Shown in pieces: positions 14,497 to 23,097 of a DNA stretch of 64,000 nt (position 1 is the first letter of the stretch; each line of letters opens with the position of its first letter). The notes beneath the pieces were generated by a model. It was not told the DNA's origin. It did not search any database and saw only the letters and a program-made list of their open reading frames with translations. The position numbers and the translations under genes are program-made. This DNA is from Marinobacter salsuginis. Lineage in GTDB: Bacteria > Pseudomonadota > Gammaproteobacteria > Pseudomonadales > Oleiphilaceae. The stretch lies in assembly GCF_009617755.1 (NCBI RefSeq), contig NZ_BGZH01000001.1, forward strand, positions 2,294,001-2,358,000, read 5' to 3'.

Positions 14497-16666
14497 ACTT
14501 CTGCAACGCCAGGCCGATAAGGAACCCTCAGGCATCGCGCTTCAGGGGCCCGATTCAGCGTTTAGCTATGCCCAGATGATGCAGGCGGCCGCTGCCCTGG
14601 CCGATCAGCTGACACGGTTGGGTGTCCGCCGGGCCGGTTTGTGTGGCGACAATTCCGTGGCCTGGATTCTTGCGGATCTGGCGTGCCTGCTGGCCGATGT
14701 GGTGTGTGTACCGGTGCCGGTTTTTTTCTCCAGAACACAGACTCAGCATCTGACTGAACGTGCTGACCTTGATTGCCTGCTGTCTGCGGACAAAATCGAT
14801 GGCGGCGAACACATCGGCCATGGCGTCTGGTTAAAGCATCTGCCTGTGTCTGCTGCCGGGGCCTGGATGCCGGAGCAGACTGCAAAGATCACCTTCACCT
14901 CTGGCAGCACCGGCAACCCCAAGGGCGTTTGCCTGTCGGTGGCACAGATGACAGCCACCACGCTGGCTTTGCAGGAGCGCCTTGAAGGCGTCGAGCTTGG
15001 GCGGCACCTGTGCATCCTGCCGCTGGCCACACTGCTGGAGAACATTGCCGGTGTTTACCTGCCCCTGCTGATGGGCAGCACGGTGATGGTCGCTCCCTTG
15101 CAGGATCTGGGCATGACCGGCAGCAGTGGCCTGGAATTCGGGCGGCTGGTGGAGGGTATAAACAGACACCGGCCACATTCGCTGATCCTGGTGCCAGAGC
15201 TGGCCATGGCGCTGGTGTCTGCCGCCGAACAGAAGCATCTTAAAAGCGATTCGTTCCGGTTTCTGGCGGTTGGTGGCGGACGGGTTTCCTTTGACCTGCT
15301 TGCCCGTGGCCGCAGTGCCGGCCTGCCCCTCTATGAGGGTTACGGGCTTTCCGAGTGCAGTTCCGTGGTGGCATTGAACGTGCCGGGTACCGAGCGCGAA
15401 GGGTCGGTAGGCAAACCACTCTCCCATGTTCAGGTACTGGTGGACGAACGGGGCCACATTCTGGTGGCGGGCAATACCCATCTCGGCTACCTGGGGGATG
15501 AACCGGCAGGCGATGAATGGCTGGATACCGGTGATCTGGGTGCCCGGGATGCCGACGGTTTCCTTTCGGTCAGTGGTCGCGCGAAGAATCTTCTTATCAC
15601 CAGCTTCGGCCGCAACATCAGCCCCGAGTGGCTGGAAAGTGAGCTGATCCAGGCAGTCGGCGCGCGCCAGGCGGTGGTGTTCGGCGATGGTGACCCTCGT
15701 CCTTCCGCCCTCGTGGTGGTGCAGGATGGCCGCTCACCGGACGCGTTGCGTTCCCAGCTGGAATCCCTGAACGACACCTTGCCCGACTACGCCCGTTTTT
15801 CCGGTGTCTATATCCGCCGTCAGCCTCTGAGTCAGGCCGACGGTTATCTGACCGCAAACGGACGGCCTGTACGCCAGCAGATTCAGGACGACCTGCCGAG
15901 CCTGCTGGCCGGCGCGTTTCCGGTTTTCATGAATCTTTCCATCTCAACCCCTGATTTTCCAAACACGCCAGGAGGATCTTTCATGGCATTTTTCGATCGA
16001 CTGCAGTCCGAAACCGCGCAAGCCCGCGCCCACGTAACCGGCGCACCCGTTATTGCAGCCATCTGCGAGGGTCGGTTTGATCTGACCGGCTATACCTGGT
16101 TCCTGACCCAGGCCTATCACCACGTCAAACACACGGTGCCTCTGATGATGGCCTGCGGCGGCCGTCTGCCCGAGCGTCTGGAATTTGTGCGCAAGGCGCT
16201 AGTGGAGTACATCGAGGAAGAGTACGGCCACCACGAGTGGATTCTCAACGATCTTGAGGCCTGTGGAGAAGACAAGGAAGCCATCCGTCATGGCAGCCCG
16301 GATACCTCCATCGAGCTGATGGTTGCCTACCTTTATGACCGCATCAACCGCGGTAATCCGGCGGCGTTCTTCGGCATGGTTCAGGTGCTTGAAGGTACGT
16401 CGATTGAGTTGGCGACACCGCTTGGTGAGGCCATTCAGAAGCAGCTCGGGCTGCCGGATGAGGCCTTCAGCTATCTGTACTCTCACGGAGCCCTGGACCA
16501 GGAGCATTTCGAGTTTTTCCGGAACCTGATGAACGACATCACCGATCCGGAAGACCAGCAGGCCATCATTGAGGCTGCGCACATGGTCTATCGGCTTTAT
16601 GGCGACATGCTGCACAGCATTCCCCTGCCCGAAAGCCGGAAGGAGCAACAACATGAGGCTGCATGA
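14480..16666 (+). CDS. Fusion: AMP-forming acyl ligase + haem-oxygenase-like diiron-type domain
   Basis: 728-residue two-domain protein. Residues 1 to about 480 form an AMP-dependent acyl synthetase: P-loop TFTSGSTGNPKG, YEGYGLSE, DTGDLGARDADGFLS and GRAKNLL. The A10 position that normally holds a catalytic Lys reads NGRPVR (Arg). After a linker of about 25 residues, the last 227 residues are a TenA/PqqC/CADD-like helical domain with candidate metal ligands Glu80, His83, Glu138 and the pattern His168-x3-Asp172-x2-His175 (module numbering). The start at 14480 has AGGAGG. A second perfect AGGAGGA lies before in-frame Met502 (15983), so the C-terminal domain may also be made alone. It overlaps the hemolysin-family gene. 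Confidence 0.82.
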   Translation: MATLPELLQRQADKEPSGIALQGPDSAFSYAQMMQAAAALADQLTRLGVRRAGLCGDNSVAWILADLACLLADVVCVPVPVFFSRTQTQHLTERADLDCLLSADKIDGGEHIGHGVWLKHLPVSAAGAWMPEQTAKITFTSGSTGNPKGVCLSVAQMTATTLALQERLEGVELGRHLCILPLATLLENIAGVYLPLLMGSTVMVAPLQDLGMTGSSGLEFGRLVEGINRHRPHSLILVPELAMALVSAAEQKHLKSDSFRFLAVGGGRVSFDLLARGRSAGLPLYEGYGLSECSSVVALNVPGTEREGSVGKPLSHVQVLVDERGHILVAGNTHLGYLGDEPAGDEWLDTGDLGARDADGFLSVSGRAKNLLITSFGRNISPEWLESELIQAVGARQAVVFGDGDPRPSALVVVQDGRSPDALRSQLESLNDTLPDYARFSGVYIRRQPLSQADGYLTANGRPVRQQIQDDLPSLLAGAFPVFMNLSISTPDFPNTPGGSFMAFFDRLQSETAQARAHVTGAPVIAAICEGRFDLTGYTWFLTQAYHHVKHTVPLMMACGGRLPERLEFVRKALVEYIEEEYGHHEWILNDLEACGEDKEAIRHGSPDTSIELMVAYLYDRINRGNPAAFFGMVQVLEGTSIELATPLGEAIQKQLGLPDEAFSYLYSHGALDQEHFEFFRNLMNDITDPEDQQAIIEAAHMVYRLYGDMLHSIPLPESRKEQQHEAA
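15970..15985 (+). promoter_or_regulatory. Internal ribosome binding site and in-frame start inside the fusion gene
   Basis: AGGAGGA at 15970-15976, 6 bp before the ATG at 15983, in frame with the upstream ligase. The ATG is codon 502 and starts exactly at the N-terminus of the haem-oxygenase-like domain. A consensus site at a domain border suggests two ancestral genes joined by loss of a stop, with internal initiation possibly kept. Confidence 0.6.
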
Positions 16667-17435
16667 CCGCGTTTTCCTGCTGCTGGGTGGCACCGGCGGT
16701 ATTGGCAAGGCACTGGTTGAACCTCTGGTCAGGGCCGGTGCCCGGGTGATCATTGCTTCCCGGCATCCGGAAAAGCTCGAGCATCGTGAGGGCGTCTCGC
16801 TTGCTCATCTGGACCTGGCGGCGCCGGACCTAGACCAACAGCTGGACCGCCTTGGCGATGCCTATCCGGACATTGATGGCGTTATCCACTGTGCCGGGCA
16901 GAACCGGTTTGCCAGCCTGGGCAATATGGCCGTCAGTGACCTCGACGCACAGATCGCCGTCAATCTCCGGTCAGCCATGATTGTGGCCCGGCATTTTGCG
17001 CCAAGGTTCGAAAGAGCAGGGCAGGGTGCGCTGGTGTTCGTGGGCTCCACCTTCGGCAGCATCGGTTTCCCGGGTTACACCGCCTATTGCGCCAGCAAGT
17101 TCGGTCTGCGGGGCTTCACTGAAGCACTGCGCCGGGAGCTGGCCGATACCCCGGTCCAGGTCGTCTATGTGGCACCCCGCGCCACCGCCACGGATATGAA
17201 TCCGGAAGCCGTAAATGAGCTTAACCGGGCACTGGGCAATGCCATGGACGCGCCTGAAGCGGTGGCGTCGCAGATTCTTGCCGCCATGGAAAACGACGAT
17301 CGCCGGCGCTTCCTGGGCTGGCCGGAAAAGCTGTTTGTGGTGATCAACGGCATCCTGCCGAGAATTGTCGACAAGGCGATGCTGAAGCAATTGCCGGTCA
17401 TCCGGCGGTTTCTGAATCCGGGAGTGTTGTCATGA
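16653..17435 (+). CDS. Short-chain dehydrogenase/reductase
   Basis: Cytoplasmic NAD(P)-dependent oxidoreductase, 260 residues. N-terminal Rossmann motif GGTGGIGK, then CAGQN (NNAG equivalent), catalytic Ser in GSTFGS, and YTAYCASK (Tyr-x3-Lys). After the active site, RATATDMN replaces the usual PGxxxT. The start has AAGGAGC and overlaps the fusion gene by 14 bp. The C-terminal region with an amphipathic, weakly hydrophobic helix (LFVVINGILPRIVDK) resembles membrane-associated acyl-chain reductases. In this operon it probably reduces a keto group on the product of the ligase and diiron steps. Substrate unknown. Confidence 0.84.
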   Translation: MRLHDRVFLLLGGTGGIGKALVEPLVRAGARVIIASRHPEKLEHREGVSLAHLDLAAPDLDQQLDRLGDAYPDIDGVIHCAGQNRFASLGNMAVSDLDAQIAVNLRSAMIVARHFAPRFERAGQGALVFVGSTFGSIGFPGYTAYCASKFGLRGFTEALRRELADTPVQVVYVAPRATATDMNPEAVNELNRALGNAMDAPEAVASQILAAMENDDRRRFLGWPEKLFVVINGILPRIVDKAMLKQLPVIRRFLNPGVLS

Positions 17436-18052
17436 AACGAGTGCTATTGGTGATTCTGTGCCTGGCGGCCCAGCCACTCTGGGCGGCGGCTCTGGAGACC
17501 GAACTGGCAGGTATCCAGCATCGCTGGGCGGAGATTCAGTATCAGGTACCGGCGGACGAGAAAGAGAAAGCCTTTGAGGGTTTGGCTGATGAGGCAGAAC
17601 AGTTCGTCGCCCATTATCCGGGCCGGGCAGAGCCTCTGATCTGGCAGGGTATAGTGTTGAGCACCTACGCCGGCGCCAAAGGTGGCCTGGGGGCCCTGGG
17701 GCTGGTGAAGGAGGCCCGTAAATCATTGGAAGCGGCCCTTGAGATTGATCCCGACGCGCTGGATGGCTCGGCGTACACCTCTCTTGGCAGCCTTTATTAC
17801 CAGGTCCCTGGCTGGCCCCTGGGCTTTGGTGATGATGATAAGGCCCGGCAGTATCTGCAGAAAGCATTGGCCATCAATCCTGATGGCATGGATGCCAATT
17901 TCTTCTTTGGCGATTTCCTGCTGGACCAGGGCGAGCCGGAACGCGCCCGGAGTTATCTGCAGAAAGTCCTCGATGCACCCGACAGGGCCGGACGAGACGT
18001 CGCCGATGCCGGTCGGCGGGAAGAAGCCAGGAGCCGCCTGGACTCGCTCTGA
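17432..18052 (+). CDS. Secreted TPR-repeat protein
   Basis: Exported protein of 206 residues with a signal peptide (1-18, ending LWA). The mature part contains at least two TPR-like repeats (ARKSLEAALEIDPDALDG and ARQYLQKALAINPDGMDA), with a third at ERARSYLQKVL. TPR arrays bind protein partners, so this may scaffold an envelope complex. It overlaps the SDR stop as ATGA, so it belongs to the operon, although the enzymes before it are cytoplasmic. That mix suggests the pathway product acts in the envelope. No precise family recognised. Confidence 0.78.
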   Translation: MKRVLLVILCLAAQPLWAAALETELAGIQHRWAEIQYQVPADEKEKAFEGLADEAEQFVAHYPGRAEPLIWQGIVLSTYAGAKGGLGALGLVKEARKSLEAALEIDPDALDGSAYTSLGSLYYQVPGWPLGFGDDDKARQYLQKALAINPDGMDANFFFGDFLLDQGEPERARSYLQKVLDAPDRAGRDVADAGRREEARSRLDSL

Positions 18053-18115
18053 TTCGTCCTCTTCAGAACGGGTTTGCTTCCTGTCAGCGTGGGCTACACT
18101 CTTTAATGGAGAGGG

Positions 18116-19663
18116 GTGAAAATCGTCCGTCAGGAGGACGTGTTGTCCATGGCGTCAAGGTCCGGTAACGGGCAGCAAACTGCTTTGTCTGCCCGTTTTT
18201 TTCAGAAGCTGGCCTCAGGGGTTCCTGGAGTCCTCTTCGTATATTGGGTGAGTTCGGAAGGAGATTCCCACCGCTGTCCTTTTATCAGCGAACATGTGCA
18301 GTCGCTCTTTGGCATTGATCCCGCAGATCTGAGTGATAACGCGGATGCGATTTTCGCCATGATCCATCCGGAGGATGTTGATGCCGTTATGGCCAGTATC
18401 CGTGCCTCGGCAGACAGGTTGAATACCTGGAGCTATCGGGCCCGACTCAGGCTTGAGCATGGCGGTTACGAGTGGTTCGAGGTTAATGCGGAGCCCGAGC
18501 GCCAGCCTGATGGCGGCACGCTCTGGTACGGCCAATTCCACAACATCCAGCACTACAAGAACCTGGAGCAGAGCCTGCGCGAAAGTGAGGCGGAGTTTTC
18601 CTTCCAGGCCGGGTTCCAGCGACTGATTGCCCGTCTCTCCACCGAATTCATCAATCTGGGCTTTGGCACCATTGATCAGTGTATTGATGAACTTCTGAGA
18701 TCCATCGGAACGTTTTTCAAGGTAGACAGGGCCTACCTGTACTGCTTTTCCGATGACTATTCCGTGATGACCAATACCCATGAGTGGTGCAGGGACGGTG
18801 TGCCCGCTCTGATCGACACACAGCAGGAGGTGTCGATCGACAGTTTTCACTGGTGGCAGGAACAGATCGAGGGGATGGTGAGTGGCAGCCGGGTGGTGTT
18901 TATTGAAGATGTCGACCGACTGCCCCGGGAAGCTGCTCCCGAGCGGGCACTGCTTCAGGAGCAGGGGGTGTCATCGATGTTCTGCGTGCCTATCCGGGTA
19001 CGCGGACGGGTAACGGGCTTTTTCGGCGTTGACTCCCTTCGCCGAAGAACCTGGCGTCTGGACCAGGCCGACCTGTTGATTATTGTTTCCGGCCTGTTAT
19101 CGGGTGCCCTGGAGCGCAACCGCCTGGAAGAAGAACTGCTGAACCAGTCCATTCGGGACCCGCTGACCGGCCTGCACAATCGCCGTTACCTGATGCCGAG
19201 GCTGGATGAAATGCTCGGCCGGAGCAACCGCCGGGGTGAGCGCTTCGCCCTGGCGATCTTCGACATCGATCACTTCAAAAAGATTAACGACTCCATCGGA
19301 CACCTCGGCGGGGATTATATCTTGCAGCGGTTTGCCGACATTCTGATCAGCCAGACACGCTCCATGGATGTGGTTGCCCGCTTCGGCGGGGAAGAATTCA
19401 TTGTTGTCTTCAGCGCTGTAGAGCACGGCGATGTACGACAGCTCGTCCAGCGAATTCTCGAAGCTGTGCATGAGGAGCGTTTTGTCTTTGATGACGATGA
19501 GATACCGGTGACCGTCAGCGCAGGTGTGGCCGGAATAGAGGAGTTCGTTGACCGCCCAGCCTCGCCGGACGCTCTCATTGCCGGGGCGGATCACAGGCTT
19601 TATCTGGCCAAGCAGGCAGGGCGGGACTGTCTTGTTGATGTATCAGGAACATTGCGCATATAA
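18116..19663 (+). CDS. PAS-GAF-GGDEF diguanylate cyclase
   Basis: Predicted soluble cyclase making c-di-GMP from two GTP. It has 515 residues: PAS fold about 30-150 (with following PAC), GAF domain about 165-330, GGDEF domain about 345-515. The active site reads ARFGGEEF and the inhibitory I-site RSMD lies five residues before it, so feedback control is likely. A catalytic role is supported by DIDHFKKINDSIGH. The start is uncertain: GTG 18116 has GGAG 4 bp upstream, while ATG 18149 has a full AGGAGG 11 bp upstream. Transcribed alone after the hemolysin-family operon, 63 bp away. Confidence 0.85.
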   Translation: MKIVRQEDVLSMASRSGNGQQTALSARFFQKLASGVPGVLFVYWVSSEGDSHRCPFISEHVQSLFGIDPADLSDNADAIFAMIHPEDVDAVMASIRASADRLNTWSYRARLRLEHGGYEWFEVNAEPERQPDGGTLWYGQFHNIQHYKNLEQSLRESEAEFSFQAGFQRLIARLSTEFINLGFGTIDQCIDELLRSIGTFFKVDRAYLYCFSDDYSVMTNTHEWCRDGVPALIDTQQEVSIDSFHWWQEQIEGMVSGSRVVFIEDVDRLPREAAPERALLQEQGVSSMFCVPIRVRGRVTGFFGVDSLRRRTWRLDQADLLIIVSGLLSGALERNRLEEELLNQSIRDPLTGLHNRRYLMPRLDEMLGRSNRRGERFALAIFDIDHFKKINDSIGHLGGDYILQRFADILISQTRSMDVVARFGGEEFIVVFSAVEHGDVRQLVQRILEAVHEERFVFDDDEIPVTVSAGVAGIEEFVDRPASPDALIAGADHRLYLAKQAGRDCLVDVSGTLRI

Positions 19664-19745
19664 AAAAAGATCATTTCACCTCATATTACTAAATGGTATA
19701 TCCTTAGATTAAAAGTGATATTTGGATTGTCTAGAGGTGACTGTC
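19664..19745 (+). promoter_or_regulatory. AT-rich promoter region of blh-sulP
   Basis: 82 bp markedly richer in A and T than the surroundings, holding the imperfect dyad ATATTACTAAATGGTATAT (19684-19702; 5 of 7 arm bases pair). BigR, which controls blh in Xylella and Agrobacterium, binds an AT-rich dyad, but no BigR-like gene is in this window. An AGAGGTG ribosome site precedes the blh ATG. Confidence 0.35.
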
Positions 19746-20612
19746 ATGAGCAACCCGATCGTTCAGCATTTTTTTGATGAACCCACCAATACGTTCAGTT
19801 ACGTGGTGCGTGACCCGGACAGCCAGGCCTGCGCCATTCTCGATTCGGTCCTGGATTTTGATTACGCCGCGGGCAAAACCGATGTGCGTTCTGCCGATGA
19901 AATTATCGAGTACATCCGCAGCAACGATCTGAAGGTCGAGTGGATCCTGGAAACCCACGTCCACGCGGATCACCTGTCTGCCGCGCCCTACCTGCATGAG
20001 AAGCTGGGTGGCAAGACCGGCATTGGTGCGCACATTCGCGACGTACAGGAAATTTTCGGCAAGGCGTTCAATGCCGGTACCGAATTCCAGCGCGACGGAA
20101 GCCAGTTCGACAAGCTGTTCAAAGAGGGCGACACTTTTGCTATTGGCGGTCTGGAAGGACGCGTTCTGCATACGCCGGGGCATACCCCTGCCTGTCTCAC
20201 TTATGTGATTGGCGATGCGGCTTTCGTCGGGGACACCCTGTTCATGCCGGACTTTGGCACAGCTCGCTGCGATTTCCCCGGTGGCGATGCCCGCACCCTG
20301 TACCAGTCCATCCAGAAGGTGCTGTCCCTGCCTGCGGAAACCCGAATTTTCCTGTGCCACGATTACAAGGCGCCCGGCCGCGATGAGTACCAGCACATGA
20401 CCACCGTTGCGGAGCAGCGGGCAGCAAACATTCACGTCCACGAAGGTGTTTCCGAGGAAGAGTTCGTGAAAATGCGCACCGAGCGGGATGCAACCCTGGA
20501 TATGCCGCGGCTGATTCTGCCGTCCGTTCAGGTGAACATGCGGGCAGGCCACATGCCGCCGGCCGAGGACAATGGCCAGGTTTACCTGAAAGTACCGGTT
20601 AACCTGTTCTGA
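19746..20612 (+). CDS. blh: Blh-type persulfide dioxygenase (metallo-beta-lactamase fold)
   Basis: Cytoplasmic metallo-beta-lactamase-fold enzyme of the ETHE1/Blh group that oxidises glutathione persulfide to sulfite with one Fe(II). It has 288 residues. The metal-binding motif is THVHADHLSA, followed by HTPGHTPACLTY, GDTLFMPDFGTARCDFPGG and FLCHDY. The GTARCDFPGGD segment is diagnostic of persulfide dioxygenases. The ATG at 19746 has AGAGGTG upstream; the 8-codon extension is unsupported. It is followed 8 bp later by a SulP transporter, a pairing that suggests export of sulfite or sulfate produced by H2S detoxification. Confidence 0.88.
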   Translation: MSNPIVQHFFDEPTNTFSYVVRDPDSQACAILDSVLDFDYAAGKTDVRSADEIIEYIRSNDLKVEWILETHVHADHLSAAPYLHEKLGGKTGIGAHIRDVQEIFGKAFNAGTEFQRDGSQFDKLFKEGDTFAIGGLEGRVLHTPGHTPACLTYVIGDAAFVGDTLFMPDFGTARCDFPGGDARTLYQSIQKVLSLPAETRIFLCHDYKAPGRDEYQHMTTVAEQRAANIHVHEGVSEEEFVKMRTERDATLDMPRLILPSVQVNMRAGHMPPAEDNGQVYLKVPVNLF

Positions 20613-20620
20613 GATTCCTG

Positions 20621-22354
20621 ATGAATCTTAAACGTTATCTGCCGATTCTGGACTGGGCGCCAACATACGGCCGTGATCAGGCCACCAGTGACCTGGTGGC
20701 CGCGATCATCGTCACCGTCATGCTCATTCCCCAGTCGCTGGCCTATGCTCTGCTGGCCGGGTTGCCCGCCCAGGTGGGGCTGTACGCCAGTATCCTGCCC
20801 CTGGTGATTTACGCCGTCTTCGGCACCAGTCGGACCTTGTCCGTCGGGCCTGTGGCCGTGGCCTCGCTGATGACGGCGGCGGCCTTGGCACCGCTGGCCG
20901 AGGCAGGAACTCCGGAATACGTGGCCGGTGCCGTTCTGCTGGCCGTTATGTCGGGGTTGATGCTGACGCTGATGGGGGTGCTTCGGCTCGGGTTCCTGGC
21001 CAATTTTCTGAGTCATCCTGTGATTTCCGGCTTTATCACGGCCTCTGGAATTGTGATTGCGGCCAGCCAGTTGAAGCATATATTCGGAATTCAGGCCTCC
21101 GGCCATAACCTGTTGGAAATCGGTCAGTCACTGTTCCAGTCCATTGGCGATACCAACCTGGCGACCCTGTCTGTTGGCGCAGGGGCGCTGTTGTTTCTGG
21201 TGCTGGCCCGCAAACGCTTGAAGCCACTTCTTATGGCGATGGGCCTGGCCCCGAGAATGGCCGACATTCTGACCAAAACCGCGCCCATTCTGGCGGTTCT
21301 GGTGACCACCCTGGTGGCTTGGCAATTCCAGCTTGATGGCCAGGGCGTGCGACTGGTCGGGAATGTACCCCAGGGGCTCCCGGAGTTCACCATGCCGAGC
21401 CTGGACATGGGCTTGTGGCAGCAACTGGCGGTCAGCGCGTTGCTGATCAGCGTTGTCGGTTTCGTGGAGTCGGTGTCCGTGGGCCAGACTTTGGCGGCCA
21501 AACGGCGCCAGCGCATCGATCCTGACCAGGAGCTGATCGGCCTGGGTACTGCCAACCTGGGCGCCGGCTTTTCCGGGGGTATGCCGGTTACCGGTGGTTT
21601 CTCCCGTTCCGTCGTCAACTTTGATGCCGGGGCCGAGACTCCGGCCGCTGGCGCCTACGCCGCAGTCGGTATTGCCATGGCGACGCTGTTTCTGACACCG
21701 GCCATCGCCTATCTGCCCCAGGCGACGCTCGCCGCCACCATTATTGTTGCGGTGGCTACACTGATTGATCTTCCGGCTCTGGGTCGAACCTGGCGCTATT
21801 CCCGCACCGACTTTGGGGCCATGCTCGCAACCATCGTGCTGACCCTGGTGCACAGTGTCGAGGCCGGTATTATCGCCGGGGTGGCGCTGTCCATCGGGCT
21901 GTTCCTGTATCGAACCAGTCGGCCCCACAGTGCGGTTGTTGGCCGTGTGCCCGGCACCGAGCATTTCCGCAATGTGCTTCGCCACGATGTTGAACTGTGC
22001 CCGAAGGTGACCTTCCTCCGTGTAGATGAGAGCCTGTACTTTGCCAATGCCCGGTTTCTCGAGGAAACCGTGATGGATCTGATGATCCGGGAGCCAGAGC
22101 TCAAGGACCTGGTGCTGGTGTGTCCGGCAGTGAACCTGGTGGATGCCTCTGCGCTCGAAAGTCTGGAGGCCATCAACGAGCGTATGAAAGATGCAGGGGT
22201 CAGATTGCATCTGGCGGAAGTGAAAGGCCCGGTAATGGACAAGTTGAAAGGGACTGAACTGCTTTCCCACCTGGGTGGCGAGGTTTTCCTGAGTACTTAT
22301 GAAGCCTGGCAGCGCCTGACCGACCTCGGCAAACTCGAAAAACAGGTCGCCTGA
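20621..22354 (+). CDS. SulP-family anion transporter with STAS domain
   Basis: Inner-membrane transporter of 577 residues with 10-14 helices followed by a cytoplasmic STAS domain (about 450-560: VTFLRVDESLYFANA, LVCPAVNLVDASALESLE). The SulP signature is PQSLAYALLAGLPAQVGLYASILP near the N-terminus and GGMPVTGGFSRSVVNFDAG in the middle. SulP proteins carry sulfate, bicarbonate or other anions. Following a persulfide dioxygenase by 8 bp, sulfate or sulfite is the likely cargo here. Direction (uptake or efflux) cannot be read from sequence. Confidence 0.87.
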   Translation: MNLKRYLPILDWAPTYGRDQATSDLVAAIIVTVMLIPQSLAYALLAGLPAQVGLYASILPLVIYAVFGTSRTLSVGPVAVASLMTAAALAPLAEAGTPEYVAGAVLLAVMSGLMLTLMGVLRLGFLANFLSHPVISGFITASGIVIAASQLKHIFGIQASGHNLLEIGQSLFQSIGDTNLATLSVGAGALLFLVLARKRLKPLLMAMGLAPRMADILTKTAPILAVLVTTLVAWQFQLDGQGVRLVGNVPQGLPEFTMPSLDMGLWQQLAVSALLISVVGFVESVSVGQTLAAKRRQRIDPDQELIGLGTANLGAGFSGGMPVTGGFSRSVVNFDAGAETPAAGAYAAVGIAMATLFLTPAIAYLPQATLAATIIVAVATLIDLPALGRTWRYSRTDFGAMLATIVLTLVHSVEAGIIAGVALSIGLFLYRTSRPHSAVVGRVPGTEHFRNVLRHDVELCPKVTFLRVDESLYFANARFLEETVMDLMIREPELKDLVLVCPAVNLVDASALESLEAINERMKDAGVRLHLAEVKGPVMDKLKGTELLSHLGGEVFLSTYEAWQRLTDLGKLEKQVA

Positions 22355-22435
22355 TCAATCTGGGCTCGCTTGCACCGGGGGTGGGGCGAGCCGCTAAGAT
22401 GTCATTCCCGACCCTGTTGCTGCGGTAAGTTCACT

Positions 22436-23095
22436 ATGGGCATGACTGAAAACCTGCTATCCACCAGCCAGTGGATCATTACGTTTCTGCTCTTTCTGGT
22501 GATTCTGGTCCGGGCGCTGCGCTCGATTGACTGGCAGGCCTTTCGCAAGGACAACGCACTCCAGCACTCGTTCTTCGGTGCTGCCGTGGTGCTGGGTTTT
22601 GTCTGGCAGTTGCGGGCCGGCATTTCACCCGGCCTGGCCATACACGTTTTTGGTATCACGGTGATCACGCTGATGCTGGGGTGGGCCCTGGCAGTGCTGG
22701 CGGGCCTTATGGCACTGGTGATCACGGTCATCACCGGCCGCGAGCCGCTGATCATGTTTGCCGCCAACGGGCTGATCACGGTGATGGTGCCTGCCATTGT
22801 CAGCCACGGCATCATGCTGTGGGAGCGCCGACGGGATTTCCGGAACTTCTTCGCCTACATCTTCTTCTGCGGGTTCTTCGGTGCGGGTATTTCTGTAGCG
22901 GCGGCCGGCACGGTCATGTGCCTGATGCTCTGGACCAGCGGCGTCTACACGTTTGATGAACTCGTACACGAGTACATCCGTTACCTGCCACTGTTCACGA
23001 TTCCTGAGGGGTTTGTGAACGGCACCTTTGTAACCGGCCTGATGGTGTTTCATCCCGACCGGCTGACCACGCTGGATCAGAGACGGTATCGCTAG
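22436..23095 (+). CDS. CbiM-like energy-coupling-factor membrane protein
   Basis: Integral membrane protein of 219 residues and about six or seven helices, with the look of the CbiM/ECF S-component family (Co2+/Ni2+ permeases), e.g. GITVITLMLGWALAVLAGLMALVIT and the C-terminal IPEGFVNGTFVTG. No CbiN, CbiQ or CbiO partner lies nearby, so it may be a stand-alone variant. The canonical N-terminal Met-His metal site of CbiM (M-H-I) is not evident. The start at 22436 has only weak SD support; ATG 22442 is an alternative. Cobalt import would fit the B12 interest of the strain but this is speculative. Confidence 0.7.
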   Translation: MGMTENLLSTSQWIITFLLFLVILVRALRSIDWQAFRKDNALQHSFFGAAVVLGFVWQLRAGISPGLAIHVFGITVITLMLGWALAVLAGLMALVITVITGREPLIMFAANGLITVMVPAIVSHGIMLWERRRDFRNFFAYIFFCGFFGAGISVAAAGTVMCLMLWTSGVYTFDELVHEYIRYLPLFTIPEGFVNGTFVTGLMVFHPDRLTTLDQRRYR

Positions 23096-23097
23096 GG

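Noticed and set aside
21128..22270. 380-codon open frame on the minus strand
   Set aside because: Antisense shadow of the SulP gene with no ribosome site or domain signature.
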